Assembly (NCBI GenBank): GCA_035634255.1
Contig: DASQDI010000024.1
Span: 1-64,000 of the forward strand
Direction of reading: 5' to 3'
Source: DATLMR01 sp035634255
Lineage (GTDB): Bacteria > Acidobacteriota > Blastocatellia > UBA7656
DNA length: 64,000 nt
Part shown: positions 50,947 through 60,240 of the stretch, one piece after another
How the letters are laid out: the number at the start of each line of letters is the position of its first letter
Position numbering within the stretch: position 1 is the stretch's first letter
Made by a program: the position numbers and the translations under genes
The notes under the pieces: generated by a model
The model's database searches: none
Told to the model about the DNA's origin: nothing
Seen by the model: only the letters and a program-made list of their open reading frames with translations

Positions 50947-52626
50947 TCACATGTTCCTGTAGTTCGGCCCCCCCCCGCCCTCGGGCGGGACCCAGTTGAT
51001 TATCTGGTACGGGTCCATGATGTCGCAGGTCTTGCAGTGGACGCAGTTCGAGAAATTGACCTGGAGCCTCCGGCTGCCGCCCCCGTCCTCGACCATCTCG
51101 TACACGCTCGCGGGGCAAAAATTCTGGCAGGGGTTGCCGTACTCCTGCGTGCAGCGGGTCACGCAGATGTTGGTGTCGACCACCTTCAGGTGAGAGGGCT
51201 GGTCCTCGTCGTGGTGCGTGCCTGAATAATAGACGTTAGTGAGTTTGTTGAAGACCAGCTTGTCGTCGTACTTGAGATCGCGGTACCGGTCGTGCCCGTT
51301 CACCGACGAGAGCTTATTCATCTGCTGGTGGCCCGCCTTGATCGGGAGCCTCGACGGCAAGCGCCCCCCGGTCAGGGTCGCGACGCCCGCGGTCATGAGG
51401 CCGAACATGCGGCCCTTGTCGAAAGCCTGGTGGAAGTTTCTGGTCTTATAAAGCTCGCGCCCGACGTAGCTCTCCTTCACCTTCCTGTCGTAAGCGCCCA
51501 GAGTCTTCGCGGAGCAATCGTCCGAGACCAGCGCCTCGAGGATCGTCTCGGCCGCGAGCATGCCGGACTTGATCGCCGTGTGAATCCCCTTGAGCCGCGC
51601 CCCGTTGAGCAGCCCCGCGGAGTCGCCGACTATCATCACCCCATCGGCCGACAGCCGGGGGATCGTGTACCAGCCGCCGACTGGCATGGCCTTCGCGCCG
51701 TAGCGCACCAGCTTCCCGCCCTCCAGCAGGTCGGAGATGAGGGGGTGCGTTTTAAACTTTTGAAACTCATGGTGCGGGTCTATCGAGGGGTCTCTGTAAT
51801 CGAGGCCGACGGCGAGCCCGATGTCGATGATGCGGTCGCGCATGCCGTAAATCCACGAGCCCCCGAACGTGTGCGAGTCCTGCGGCCAGCCCATCGTGTG
51901 AATGACCGAGCCCGCCGGGAAGCGGTCGTCGGGCACCTCCCACAATTCCTTGATGCCGACCGAGTAGACCTGCGGGTCGCTCTCGGAATCGAGCTGTAAC
52001 CGCCGGACCAGCTGCTTGGTCAGGGAGCCGCGCACCCCCTCGCCGAGCACCGTCACGCGGGCGATGATGTCGACGCCGGGCTCGAAGTTAGGCTTCGCCT
52101 TCCCGGTCTTATCGACCCCCTTGTCGCCCGTGCGGACCCCGACGACCGAGTCGCCTTCGTAGAGCATCTCCGCGCCGGGGAACTCGGGGAAGATGTTGAC
52201 GCCGGCCGCCTCGCACTTCTCGGCCAGCCAGCGGACGAACCTGTTGATGGAGACGACGTAGTTGCCGTGGTTCTGGAGGGGCGGGGGCATGACGGGCGCG
52301 GAGATTTTGCCTTTCTCGGTAAGGAAGTACAGCTTTTCGTCACCTACGGGGGCCTCGAACGGCGCGCCCTCCTTCTCGAAATCCGGCATGAGTTCCCTGA
52401 GGCTTATGGGGTCGAGGACCGCCCCGGAAAGCTGGTGAGCGCCTACCTCCGAGGCTTTCTCTATCACGGCGATGTTTATCTCGTCGAGCTTCTTGCGGCC
52501 CGCCTGCGCGGCCCCCTCGTTGTGCCGGGCGATGAGGTTAGACAGGTGCAGCGCGCAGGAGAGGTTACCCGGCCCCGCCCCCACGAGCAGGACATCCATC
52601 TCCAGCGTTTCTCTTTCAATTGTCAT
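50947..52626 (-). CDS. electron-transfer flavoprotein:ubiquinone oxidoreductase
   Basis: 559 aa, the usual size for ETF-QO. The N-terminal FAD motif VLLVGAGPGNLSCALHLSNL is clear, then GARLKGIHTAIKSGMLAAE. The C-terminal [4Fe-4S] domain carries the Cys set in CTQEYGNPCQNFCPASVYE and CVHCKTCDIMDP. It is a peripheral membrane flavoprotein that reoxidises ETF and reduces the quinone pool, completing acyl-CoA dehydrogenase electron transfer. It is the last gene after etfB and etfA, 45 bases away. The start ATG 52626 has only GGTGA upstream. Confidence 0.94.
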   Translation of the reverse strand: MTIERETLEMDVLLVGAGPGNLSCALHLSNLIARHNEGAAQAGRKKLDEINIAVIEKASEVGAHQLSGAVLDPISLRELMPDFEKEGAPFEAPVGDEKLYFLTEKGKISAPVMPPPLQNHGNYVVSINRFVRWLAEKCEAAGVNIFPEFPGAEMLYEGDSVVGVRTGDKGVDKTGKAKPNFEPGVDIIARVTVLGEGVRGSLTKQLVRRLQLDSESDPQVYSVGIKELWEVPDDRFPAGSVIHTMGWPQDSHTFGGSWIYGMRDRIIDIGLAVGLDYRDPSIDPHHEFQKFKTHPLISDLLEGGKLVRYGAKAMPVGGWYTIPRLSADGVMIVGDSAGLLNGARLKGIHTAIKSGMLAAETILEALVSDDCSAKTLGAYDRKVKESYVGRELYKTRNFHQAFDKGRMFGLMTAGVATLTGGRLPSRLPIKAGHQQMNKLSSVNGHDRYRDLKYDDKLVFNKLTNVYYSGTHHDEDQPSHLKVVDTNICVTRCTQEYGNPCQNFCPASVYEMVEDGGGSRRLQVNFSNCVHCKTCDIMDPYQIINWVPPEGGGGPNYRNM

Positions 52627-52671
52627 AAGTCACCGGTAGTGAGCGGGGCCTCCTCGGGCCCCTCGGCACTA

Positions 52672-53661
<990 letters not shown>

Positions 53662-53711
53662 TAATCCTCCAAAGTTGAGCGGCCTGTCGCCGCCGGCCCC
53701 TGCGCCACCTG

Positions 53712-54494
53712 TTAGAGCACCCTCGCGTCGAAGCGCAGCTTCTCGACGAGCTTGGCGGCCGCGTCGGCGGGCTTGCCTTCGATCAACTCGGTCCGCTTGC
53801 TCTTCTCTGGGAAATAGGCGCGCTCGATCACCTGCGACGGCTTCAGGTCGTCGGCCGACAGCCCCAGGTCCGCCGCCTTGACCTCGCGGATCTCCTTCTT
53901 CTTCGCGGCCATGATGCCCTTGAGCGTGGCGTAACGGAGCTGGTTGATGCCCGACTGAATCGTGAGCAGGGCGGGCAGGGGCACGCGCACCCACTGGAAC
54001 CAGCCGCTCTCAAGCTCGCGCTTGACGCGGACCCTCCCCTCCTCCGGCTGCACCTCCATCACGATGGTCGCGCTGGAGATCCCGAGCAGCTCCGCAATGA
54101 TCAGCCCGACCTGCGCGTAGCCGTAGTCGTCCGACTGCAGGCCCGTGAAGATCAGGTCGGCCTTCTCGTCCTTCAGGGCCGCCGCGAGCGAGCGGGCTAT
54201 GGCATAGGCGTCGGTCGCGCCGTCGAAGGCCGGGTCGTGGAGGTGAATGGCGCGGTCCGCGCCCTTGGCGAGGGCCTCCTTGATCGACTGCCGGACGCGC
54301 TCCGGCCCGAGCGAGATCACGATGACTTCGCCCCCGTGCTTCTCCTTCTGGCGCAGGGCCTCTTCGAGCGCGTAGGCGTCGGCCTCGCTCATCTCGTAGC
54401 TGAGGTCCCGGTCGTCAATCCACTTCTGGTCCGGCCCGATTCTGAGGATCGAATCTTTCTTAGGCACCTGTTTCAAGCAAACGACTATATTCAT
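53712..54494 (-). CDS. etfB: electron transfer flavoprotein beta subunit
   Basis: 260 aa. Signature MNIVVCLKQVPKKDSILRI at the N-terminus, then DAYALEEALRQKEKHGGEVIVISLG and ELLGISSATIVMEVQPEEG, LLTIQSGINQLRYATLKGIMAAKKKEI (the beta-subunit motif). It binds AMP and forms a heterodimer with EtfA. GGGAG lies just before ATG 54494. It starts 118 bases after fabF, so it may be cotranscribed with the fatty acid genes or have a separate promoter. Confidence 0.95.
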   Translation of the reverse strand: MNIVVCLKQVPKKDSILRIGPDQKWIDDRDLSYEMSEADAYALEEALRQKEKHGGEVIVISLGPERVRQSIKEALAKGADRAIHLHDPAFDGATDAYAIARSLAAALKDEKADLIFTGLQSDDYGYAQVGLIIAELLGISSATIVMEVQPEEGRVRVKRELESGWFQWVRVPLPALLTIQSGINQLRYATLKGIMAAKKKEIREVKAADLGLSADDLKPSQVIERAYFPEKSKRTELIEGKPADAAAKLVEKLRFDARVL

Positions 54495-54577
54495 GTTCTC
54501 CCTTAATAAGTGCGTGAGCGTCCCGGCTCACCCCCTCGGGATTATGACCGGCCCGGCAAACCCATGCCAGGCCCGGT

Positions 54578-54599
54578 CCCGCCGGGGCTTTTCGGCGGG
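54578..54599 (-). terminator. weak hairpin between fabF and etfB
   Basis: CCCGCCG (54578-54584) pairs with CGGCGGG (54593-54599). There is no U tract after it on the minus strand, so it may only partially terminate or stabilise the transcript, leaving etfB-etfA-ETFQO connected to the upstream genes. Confidence 0.3.
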
Positions 54600-54612
54600 C
54601 GCGCCGCCGGGC

Positions 54613-55857
54613 TTATTGGTCTTCGTAATTCTTCATCAACAGGGCGGCGTTGGTGCCGCCGAATCCGAAAGAATTAGACAGAGCGTGCCGCATCCTGATC
54701 CGGCGGGCCGCGTTCGGCACGTAGTCGAGGTCGCAATCAGGGTCCGGGTTCTCGTAATTCGCCGTGGGCGGCGCGACCTGGTCCCGGAGCGCGAGGGCGA
54801 TTATCCCCGCCTCCACCCCGCCCGCCGCGCCGAGCAGATGGCCCATCATCGACTTGGTGGAGCTGACGGGGATCCGGTAGGCGGAATCGCCGAAGACGTG
54901 CTTGATCGCCTTAGTCTCCAGCTTGTCGTTGTAGAAGGTCGACGTGCCGTGGGCGTTGATGTAGTCGACCTCGCCCGGCTCGATGCCGGCGTCCCTCATG
55001 GCGTTCTGCATCACGCGGATTGCCCCGTCGGCGTCTTCCGACGGCTGCGTGATGTGGTAAGCGTCCGAGGACATGCCGTACCCCACGACCTCCGCGTATA
55101 TCTTCGCCCCCCGCGAGCGCGCGTGCTCGAACTCTTCGAGGATGAGGATGCCCGCCCCCTCCCCGATGACGAACCCGTCGCGCTCGGCGTCGAAGGGGCG
55201 GCTCGCCCGCTCGGGGTCATCGTTGCGCGTCGAGAGGGCGCGCATGGCCGCGAAGCCCCCCACCCCCATCGGGGTGATGGCGGCCTCCGCGCCCCCGCAG
55301 ATCATGGCGACCGCGTCCCCGCGCTGAATGATCTTGAAGCTGTCGCCCACGGCGTGCGCGCCGGTGGAGCAGGCGGTGCACGTGGCCGAATTGGGCCCCT
55401 TGGCTCCGAACCGGATGGAGACCTGGCCCGCCGCGAGGTTCACGATGGCTGCGGGGATGAAGAAAGGCGATATCTTGCCGGGGCCGCCCTTCAGGAACTT
55501 CTCATGCTCCCGCTCGATGACGCCGAACCCGCCTATCCCGGACCCTATGTAGGAGCCGACCTGGGCGGCATTCTCGTCGGTTATGCGCAGGCCGGAATCG
55601 TCGACGGCCTCCTGGGCCGCCGCGATGGCATAGTGAATGAAAACGTCCATCTTTTTGACCTCCTTCTTCTCGATGAATTTAAAGGGGTCAAAATTCTTTA
55701 CTTCGCTCACGATGCGGACCGGGAAGTTACTGCAATCGAACCTGGTCAGGGGACCGACTCCGCTGCGCCCCGCGAGCAAGTTCGACCAGACTTCTTCCTT
55801 TGTGTTGCCCGAGCCGCAAACGAGGCCGATGCCTGTAACGACAACCCGACGATTCAA
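54613..55857 (-). CDS. fabF: beta-ketoacyl-ACP synthase II
   Basis: 414 aa from TTG 55857, because CTGGAGG lies eight bases upstream and the protein then starts NRRVVVTGIG as expected; an ATG at 55884 would add nine residues encoded across the Shine-Dalgarno region. The condensing-enzyme catalytic triad is complete and even keeps the usual numbering: Cys163 (CTACSTG), His303 (NAHGTST), His340 (SMMGHLLGAAG). It extends the fatty acid chain by condensing acyl-ACP with malonyl-ACP. It follows the acyl carrier protein gene by 42 bases. Confidence 0.95.
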   Translation of the reverse strand: MNRRVVVTGIGLVCGSGNTKEEVWSNLLAGRSGVGPLTRFDCSNFPVRIVSEVKNFDPFKFIEKKEVKKMDVFIHYAIAAAQEAVDDSGLRITDENAAQVGSYIGSGIGGFGVIEREHEKFLKGGPGKISPFFIPAAIVNLAAGQVSIRFGAKGPNSATCTACSTGAHAVGDSFKIIQRGDAVAMICGGAEAAITPMGVGGFAAMRALSTRNDDPERASRPFDAERDGFVIGEGAGILILEEFEHARSRGAKIYAEVVGYGMSSDAYHITQPSEDADGAIRVMQNAMRDAGIEPGEVDYINAHGTSTFYNDKLETKAIKHVFGDSAYRIPVSSTKSMMGHLLGAAGGVEAGIIALALRDQVAPPTANYENPDPDCDLDYVPNAARRIRMRHALSNSFGFGGTNAALLMKNYEDQ

Positions 55858-55899
55858 AGCGATTACCTCCAGTACAAACAGCAAGGATGCCGGCAGAGA

Positions 55900-56142
55900 C
55901 TACTTGGCGTGCTTGCTGATGTAATCAACGGCGTCGCGAACGCTGGTGATCTTCTCAGCGTCCTCATCAGGAATCTCAATATTGAATTCCTCTTCAAACC
56001 GCATGACCAGCTCCACCGTATCAAGCGAGTCCGCGCCCAGATCATCGATGAAGCGCGCGTTCGAAGTGACTTCGGACTCATCTACGCCAAGCTCGTCAAC
56101 TATTATCGTCTTAACTCTCTCCTCAACTGATCCTTCTGCCAT
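55900..56142 (-). CDS. acpP: acyl carrier protein
   Basis: 80 aa from ATG 56142, behind AGGAGG. The phosphopantetheine Ser39 lies in LGADSLDTVELVMRFEEEFNIEIPDED, the classical ACP helix II. Highly acidic, as expected. An upstream in-frame reading to 56250 adds 36 unrelated residues and is rejected. It sits between fabD and fabF in the standard order. Confidence 0.96.
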   Translation of the reverse strand: MAEGSVEERVKTIIVDELGVDESEVTSNARFIDDLGADSLDTVELVMRFEEEFNIEIPDEDAEKITSVRDAVDYISKHAK

Positions 56143-56236
56143 TTGCTGACTCCTCCTGAATTTTAAGATCGCGTAGCCTTCTTCAACCAACTTCAGCCCG
56201 TGAACGACAGAATCGGGGCCTACGCCCGCACATCCA

Positions 56237-57178
56237 TTATTCACCGGCACGGCTCAACGCGGCAACCGTCGCGTCGAGCGATTCGACATCTTCGACATTA
56301 TAGATTTCGCACTCGCGGTCGATCTGCCGCACCAGCCCCGAAAGAACTTTGCCGGGGCCGAGCTCGACGAACCGCCGCACCCCCTCTTTGAGCAGCCTGC
56401 TCACCGAGTCGCTCCACAGGACCGGGGAGGCCACCTGCCGGACCAAGGCGTCGCGCGCCGCGGCCCCCGAGGAGACTATGGCCGCGTCGACGTTAGTCAC
56501 GAGCGGCACCGCCATGTCGCCCAGCTCCGTCTCTCGCAGGACGGCCGACAGCCTCTCGGCCGCGGGGCTCATCAGCTCGCAGTGGAACGGGGCGCTGACC
56601 GCGAGCATCACGGCCTTCCTCACCCCGCGATTCTTTGCGAGCTCGACCGCCCGCTCGACCGCCGCGCGGTGCCCGGCGATGACGACCTGCCGGGGCGAAT
56701 TAATGTTGGCGGGGGAGCAGACCCCGAGGGTCGAAGCCTCCGCGCAAATCCCCTTCGCCGTCCCGACATCGCAGCCGACGAGCGCGGCCATCGCGCCTTC
56801 GCCCACCGCCACGGCCTCCTGCATGAAGGCCCCGCGCTGCCTGACCACGCGCAGGGCGTCTTCGAACCTCAACGCGCCCGCCGCGACCAGGGCGCTGTAC
56901 TCCCCGAGCGAGTGGCCCGCGACGAAGTCGGCCCTGAGCCCGGAGGCTTCGGCCGCTCTGAGGGCGGCTACGGAGGCGGCGAGGATGGCCGGCTGCGTGT
57001 TCGCCGTCAGCTTGAGGTCTTCCTCCGGCCCTTCGAAGCAGAGTGTCGAGAGCGCGAAGCCGAGCGCGCGGTCCGCGTCCTCGAAGGCCCGCCTCGCGGC
57101 CGGGGCCGCTTCGGAAAGCGACCTCCCCATCCCCACTCTCTGCGCGCCCTGCCCCGGAAATATGAAAGCCGTCTTCAT
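56237..57178 (-). CDS. fabD: malonyl-CoA:ACP transacylase
   Basis: 313 aa. The acyltransferase motifs are FIFPGQGAQ at the N-terminus, GHSLGEYSAL with active-site Ser90, RQRGAFMQ with Arg115 that binds the malonate carboxylate, and APFHCELM with His199. It loads malonate onto ACP to supply fatty acid elongation. It lies 38 bases after plsX. A fabG gene, often found between fabD and acpP, is not present here. Confidence 0.95.
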   Translation of the reverse strand: MKTAFIFPGQGAQRVGMGRSLSEAAPAARRAFEDADRALGFALSTLCFEGPEEDLKLTANTQPAILAASVAALRAAEASGLRADFVAGHSLGEYSALVAAGALRFEDALRVVRQRGAFMQEAVAVGEGAMAALVGCDVGTAKGICAEASTLGVCSPANINSPRQVVIAGHRAAVERAVELAKNRGVRKAVMLAVSAPFHCELMSPAAERLSAVLRETELGDMAVPLVTNVDAAIVSSGAAARDALVRQVASPVLWSDSVSRLLKEGVRRFVELGPGKVLSGLVRQIDRECEIYNVEDVESLDATVAALSRAGE

Positions 57179-57216
57179 AAGTAATAAAGCGAGGAACGGT
57201 AATTCGGCGGGCCGGC

Positions 57217-58365
57217 TCAGCGGTGCCCGTCGTGGCTCGCCATCAGGCTCGCGCCGAGCTGGGCCTCGATCCCCTTGTTGACCTCGCCGAGGCAGTAGTC
57301 CCGCGCGACGCCTATGGCGTTGCGGATGGCCTTCGGGGTCGACCTGCCGTGGCAGATGACGGTCACGCCCTTTATCCCCAGGAGTGGCGCGCCGCCATAC
57401 TCCGCGTAGTCGAGCCGCCGCTTGAAGTTATGGAAAGCGGGCCGGGTCAGCATCGCCCCGGCCTTGGTCTGCAAAGAGGACTTCAGCTCCTCTTTCAGAA
57501 GTCTCATTATGAACTCGAAGACGCCCTCGCTCACCTTGAGCGCCACGTTGCCCGTGAAGCCGTCGCAGACGATGACGTCCGCCTGCCCCGTGTACATGTC
57601 GCGGCCCTCGATGTTGCCGATGAAGTTGACGGGCGAGTTCTTGAGCAGCTTGAAGGCCTCCTTGGTCAGGGGGTTCCCCTTGACCTCCTCCTCGCCTATC
57701 GACAGGAGCCCCACGCGAGGGTTATCCACGCCGACTATCACCTTCGAGTACAAAGAGCCCATCACGGCGAAGTCGCACAGGTGCGACGGCTTGCACTCGG
57801 CGTTCGCCCCCACGTCGACGATCACGGTCCCGCGCCCCGTCAGCGTCGGCAGCACCGTCGCGAGCGCCGGGCGGTCGACCTCGGGCAGGGTGCCGATGAC
57901 GAGCTTGGCCGTCATCATCACGGCGCCGGTGTTGCCCGCGCTGACCAGAGCCTGCGCCTCGCCCTTGCGCACCAGCTGGGCCGCGACGCGGATCGAGCTG
58001 TCGCGCTTGCGGCGGACGGCCGTCGCCACCGGGTCGTCCATGGTGATGATCTCGCGGGCGTCGACGACCTCGATGCTGGGCGTGGGCTTCAGCCGCTTGC
58101 GGGGGAGGCCCCAGTTGTCGCGCTGCCGGTCGATCTCCGCGCGCACGCGCTCAAGCCCCCACAGCTCGCGGTGCTTGTCGAGGCTGGCCCTGAAGTGGTG
58201 CAGGCCCCAGCTCTCCCTGTGCTTCTCGAGCTCAGCATTGATCACCTCGGATCGGCCGACGAGGATGACGCCTACGTCAAAGTCACGGGCTGCCTCGATT
58301 GCGCCTTCGACCTCGCTTGCGGGAGCGTAATCGCCACCCATCGCGTCCACTGCGATCTTCAACAT
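57217..58365 (-). CDS. plsX: phosphate acyltransferase PlsX with 16-residue triplication
   Basis: 382 aa, about 40 longer than usual. MLKIAVDAMGGDYAP opens the protein and VSAGNTGA, GNIEGRD, CDGFTGNV follow. It makes acyl-phosphate from acyl-ACP for phospholipid synthesis (then PlsY, PlsC). The extra length comes from three tandem copies of a 16-residue unit at residues 46-93: LEKHRESWGLHHFRAS, LDKHRELWGLERVRAE and IDRQRDNWGLPRKRLK. The insertion lies after the first strand/helix block where a normal protein has one short loop. The core acyltransferase motifs are intact, so activity is probably retained. Confidence 0.94.
   Translation of the reverse strand: MLKIAVDAMGGDYAPASEVEGAIEAARDFDVGVILVGRSEVINAELEKHRESWGLHHFRASLDKHRELWGLERVRAEIDRQRDNWGLPRKRLKPTPSIEVVDAREIITMDDPVATAVRRKRDSSIRVAAQLVRKGEAQALVSAGNTGAVMMTAKLVIGTLPEVDRPALATVLPTLTGRGTVIVDVGANAECKPSHLCDFAVMGSLYSKVIVGVDNPRVGLLSIGEEEVKGNPLTKEAFKLLKNSPVNFIGNIEGRDMYTGQADVIVCDGFTGNVALKVSEGVFEFIMRLLKEELKSSLQTKAGAMLTRPAFHNFKRRLDYAEYGGAPLLGIKGVTVICHGRSTPKAIRNAIGVARDYCLGEVNKGIEAQLGASLMASHDGHR
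58087..58230 (-). repeat. three tandem 48-base coding repeats inside plsX
   Basis: Residues 46-93 of PlsX are three 16-residue units sharing (L/I)(E/D)(K/R)(H/Q)R(E/D)xWGL, so the DNA is a 48-base unit repeated three times in frame. The unit is diverged at the DNA level but all copies keep length, frame and the Trp-Gly-Leu core, which suggests selection on the protein. Confidence 0.85.
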
Positions 58366-58444
58366 TGGTTTACGATCTCTGCTATGGCGGGCCTCTGTGC
58401 TGAACCAGACAGGGCTCAGGATAATAAAACAGATTCCGTGACGA

Positions 58445-58630
58445 CTACTCTTCTTCCTTCATCTGGATGACGACGCGACCGCGGTAGAACCCGCACTTCG
58501 GGCAGACGCGGTGCGGCAGGCGGTGCTCGCCGCAGTTAGGGCACAGGCCGACGGCAGGCGGAATGAGGTGATCGTGCGCGCGGCGCTTGCCCGTGCGAGA
58601 CTTGGAATGTTTCCGTTTCGGATTCGGCAT
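58445..58630 (-). CDS. rpmF: 50S ribosomal protein L32
   Basis: 61 aa from ATG 58630, with AAGGAG upstream. MPNPKRKHSKSRTGKRRAHDHL at the N-terminus and the zinc-ribbon pair CPNCGEHRLPHRVCPKCG identify L32. It sits between yceD and plsX, its usual place in bacteria. The upstream in-frame reading is spurious. Confidence 0.96.
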   Translation of the reverse strand: MPNPKRKHSKSRTGKRRAHDHLIPPAVGLCPNCGEHRLPHRVCPKCGFYRGRVVIQMKEEE

Positions 58631-58641
58631 TACAAACTCCT

Positions 58642-59169
58642 TCAGCTGTCTAATTTCAATGATTTCAAAGCATCCCAGCGCGAGTCGGTCTGCTCGGGCT
58701 CGCAGGCGCAGGGCCCTTCGTTCAGGTCGGCGCGGCACTCGGGGCAGAGCCCGGCGCAACTCTCGCGGCACAACCTGACCATCGGCAGGGCCAGCTCTAT
58801 CTGCTCCCGCGCGAGGTCGTCCAGGTCGATGACATCGCCCTCGTAGACGGAGACGGACAGGTCTTCGTCGCCAAGCTCCTTCTCTTCCTGGGGGCGCCCG
58901 GAACTGGGCGCGGGAACATAAAGGAGATCGAAACTCTGCTCTACCGGCAGGGAAAAGTGAGCGAGGCACCTGTCGCATATCAACCGGACATCAGCCTTGA
59001 TATCTCCGGCCAGTTCCACCTTATCACCATCCCTGGCGGCGTGTAAATTAAGGCCCGTCCGGCCCAGAAGGCGCGCGTCTTCGCCCCTCAGTGCGGGCTC
59101 GCCTTCCGGGTAGAGATGCCGGACGCTTAACCCCTCACCTTCCGATATCTGGCTGACGTTAATGTCCAT
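58642..59169 (-). CDS. yceD: YceD-family (DUF177) protein
   Basis: 175 aa. It contains the DUF177 core (GDIKADVRLICDRCLAHFSLPVEQSFDLLYVP and the acidic EDLSVSVYEGDVIDLDDLAREQIELALPM), with the extra C-terminal CRESCAGLCPECRADLNEGPCACE Cys motif. It is the conserved neighbour of rpmF, and its homologues are implicated in ribosomal RNA processing or 50S assembly. It is the first gene after the consensus promoter and is followed by rpmF after 11 bases. Confidence 0.93.
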   Translation of the reverse strand: MDINVSQISEGEGLSVRHLYPEGEPALRGEDARLLGRTGLNLHAARDGDKVELAGDIKADVRLICDRCLAHFSLPVEQSFDLLYVPAPSSGRPQEEKELGDEDLSVSVYEGDVIDLDDLAREQIELALPMVRLCRESCAGLCPECRADLNEGPCACEPEQTDSRWDALKSLKLDS

Positions 59170-59255
59170 CCTTGCTTCTTAACGGCCAGGGTCCCTTCGG
59201 TAAACCTAACCTTGTCCTATAACTCGCGATAAACCGCTCAACGCAAAAGATATTC

Positions 59256-59283
59256 ATTATATAGGCGGAGTGTCTTTTGTCAA
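59256..59283 (-). promoter_or_regulatory. consensus promoter for the yceD-rpmF-plsX-fab operon
   Basis: On the minus strand TTGACA (59283-59278), a 16-base spacer and TATAAT (59261-59256): both hexamers are perfect consensus. The leader to ATG 59169 is about 80 bases. The plus strand of the same gap (59170-59581) drives the sigma factor gene. Confidence 0.85.
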
Positions 59284-59500
59284 CCAGAGCCAGCCGAGTC
59301 GGTACAACTAAAAGTGCGGGGCGACCCGACGAACGGGTTTACCTTCGTTAAAGCCGGGGCGCGGACGAGCCTAAAGACGTAAAGAGGCGCGCCCCGGACC
59401 CGCCCCGATTTCGCCGGGCTTTCACCGGGCGGGGCCAAATTGTTTTCGCGCGGGGATTTACTCGACGCCGGGGGAGAATTCTCAGTAATCTAAACATTTG

Positions 59501-59542
59501 GGAACTTTATGGTTACTCCAACGTGAGTAGTAAGCGTATAAT
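59501..59542 (+). promoter_or_regulatory. promoter region of the ECF sigma factor gene
   Basis: TATAAT at 59537-59542 is a perfect -10, with only a weak TTACTC 18 bases before it. Just upstream GGAACTT (59501-59507) is the -35 signature of RpoE-like ECF sigma factors, with CGTGA (59522-59526) about 16 bases further. This suggests a housekeeping start and a second, autoregulated ECF start. Both are inferred from motif and spacing. Confidence 0.5.
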
Positions 59543-59581
59543 GATGGAGGATTAAATCAAAGAGAAGGCGACACTGGCCGG

Positions 59582-60211
59582 ATGGCAACAGTCACTCACG
59601 AGGCGCATGCAATCGGAATAAGCGGGAGCAGATCCGTGGAGACCGCGAATGATCACGAACTGCTCGCCGCCATCAGAGATGGCGATGAAGCCGCCTTTCA
59701 GGAGATAGTGCGGCGTTATCGCAATCCGATCACCAATTTCGTTTACCGGATGATTGACGATTACGAGAGGGCCGTGGAGCTATCTCAGGAAACCTTCATA
59801 CGAGTTTATACCAGCGCGTCCCGCTATCAGGCCAACTATAGCTTTTCGACTTACATATACCGCATTGCTTCTAACCTGGCTATTAGCGAGCTCCGCCGCA
59901 GGAAGAGGAGGAAGGTCGTTTCGCTCTTCTCCCCTTTCACCAACGATGAAGGCGAGGCCATAGAGATCGACCCCCCGGATTCGAACCCTTTACAGGACGA
60001 GTCATTAATCCAGAGCGAGCGCCGCACGGCCGTGGCTCGCGCGATCAAATCATTACCGGAGAAATACAGGGCGGCAATCGTGCTGCGCGACGTGGAGGGG
60101 CTCAGCTATGACCGCATAGCCGAAGTCCTGAGCCTTTCCGAGGGGACGGTCAAATCGCGGATAAACCGCGCTCGCAATCTCCTGAAGGAAAAACTGACCG
60201 CGTACATTTAG
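59582..60211 (+). CDS. ECF sigma factor (RpoE-like)
   Basis: 209 aa. Sigma region 2 is clear (DEAAFQEIVRRYRNPITNFVYRMIDDYERAVELSQETFIRVYTSASRY...FSTYIYRIASNLAISELRRRKR) and region 4 carries LPEKYRAAIVLRDVEGLSYDRIAEVLSLSEGTVKSRINRARNLLKEKL. There is no region 1 or 3, as expected for ECF type. The anti-sigma gene follows after 29 bases and a DegS-like pseudoprotease follows that, matching an envelope-stress module. An acidic N-terminal leader of about 20 residues is slightly unusual. Confidence 0.94.
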   Translation: MATVTHEAHAIGISGSRSVETANDHELLAAIRDGDEAAFQEIVRRYRNPITNFVYRMIDDYERAVELSQETFIRVYTSASRYQANYSFSTYIYRIASNLAISELRRRKRRKVVSLFSPFTNDEGEAIEIDPPDSNPLQDESLIQSERRTAVARAIKSLPEKYRAAIVLRDVEGLSYDRIAEVLSLSEGTVKSRINRARNLLKEKLTAYI

Positions 60212-60240
60212 ACTGCCGGTTGTTGAGGGTGGAAAGAATT

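Noticed and set aside
53662..53994. N-terminal extension of the etfA frame
   Set aside because: The extension is Arg/Ala/Gly-rich and overlaps etfB in another frame. ATG 53661 has a strong GGAGG and gives the normal ETF alpha N-terminus.
56143..56250. N-terminal extension of the acyl carrier protein
   Set aside because: ACP is about 80 residues and ATG 56142 has AGGAGG; the extension is unrelated.
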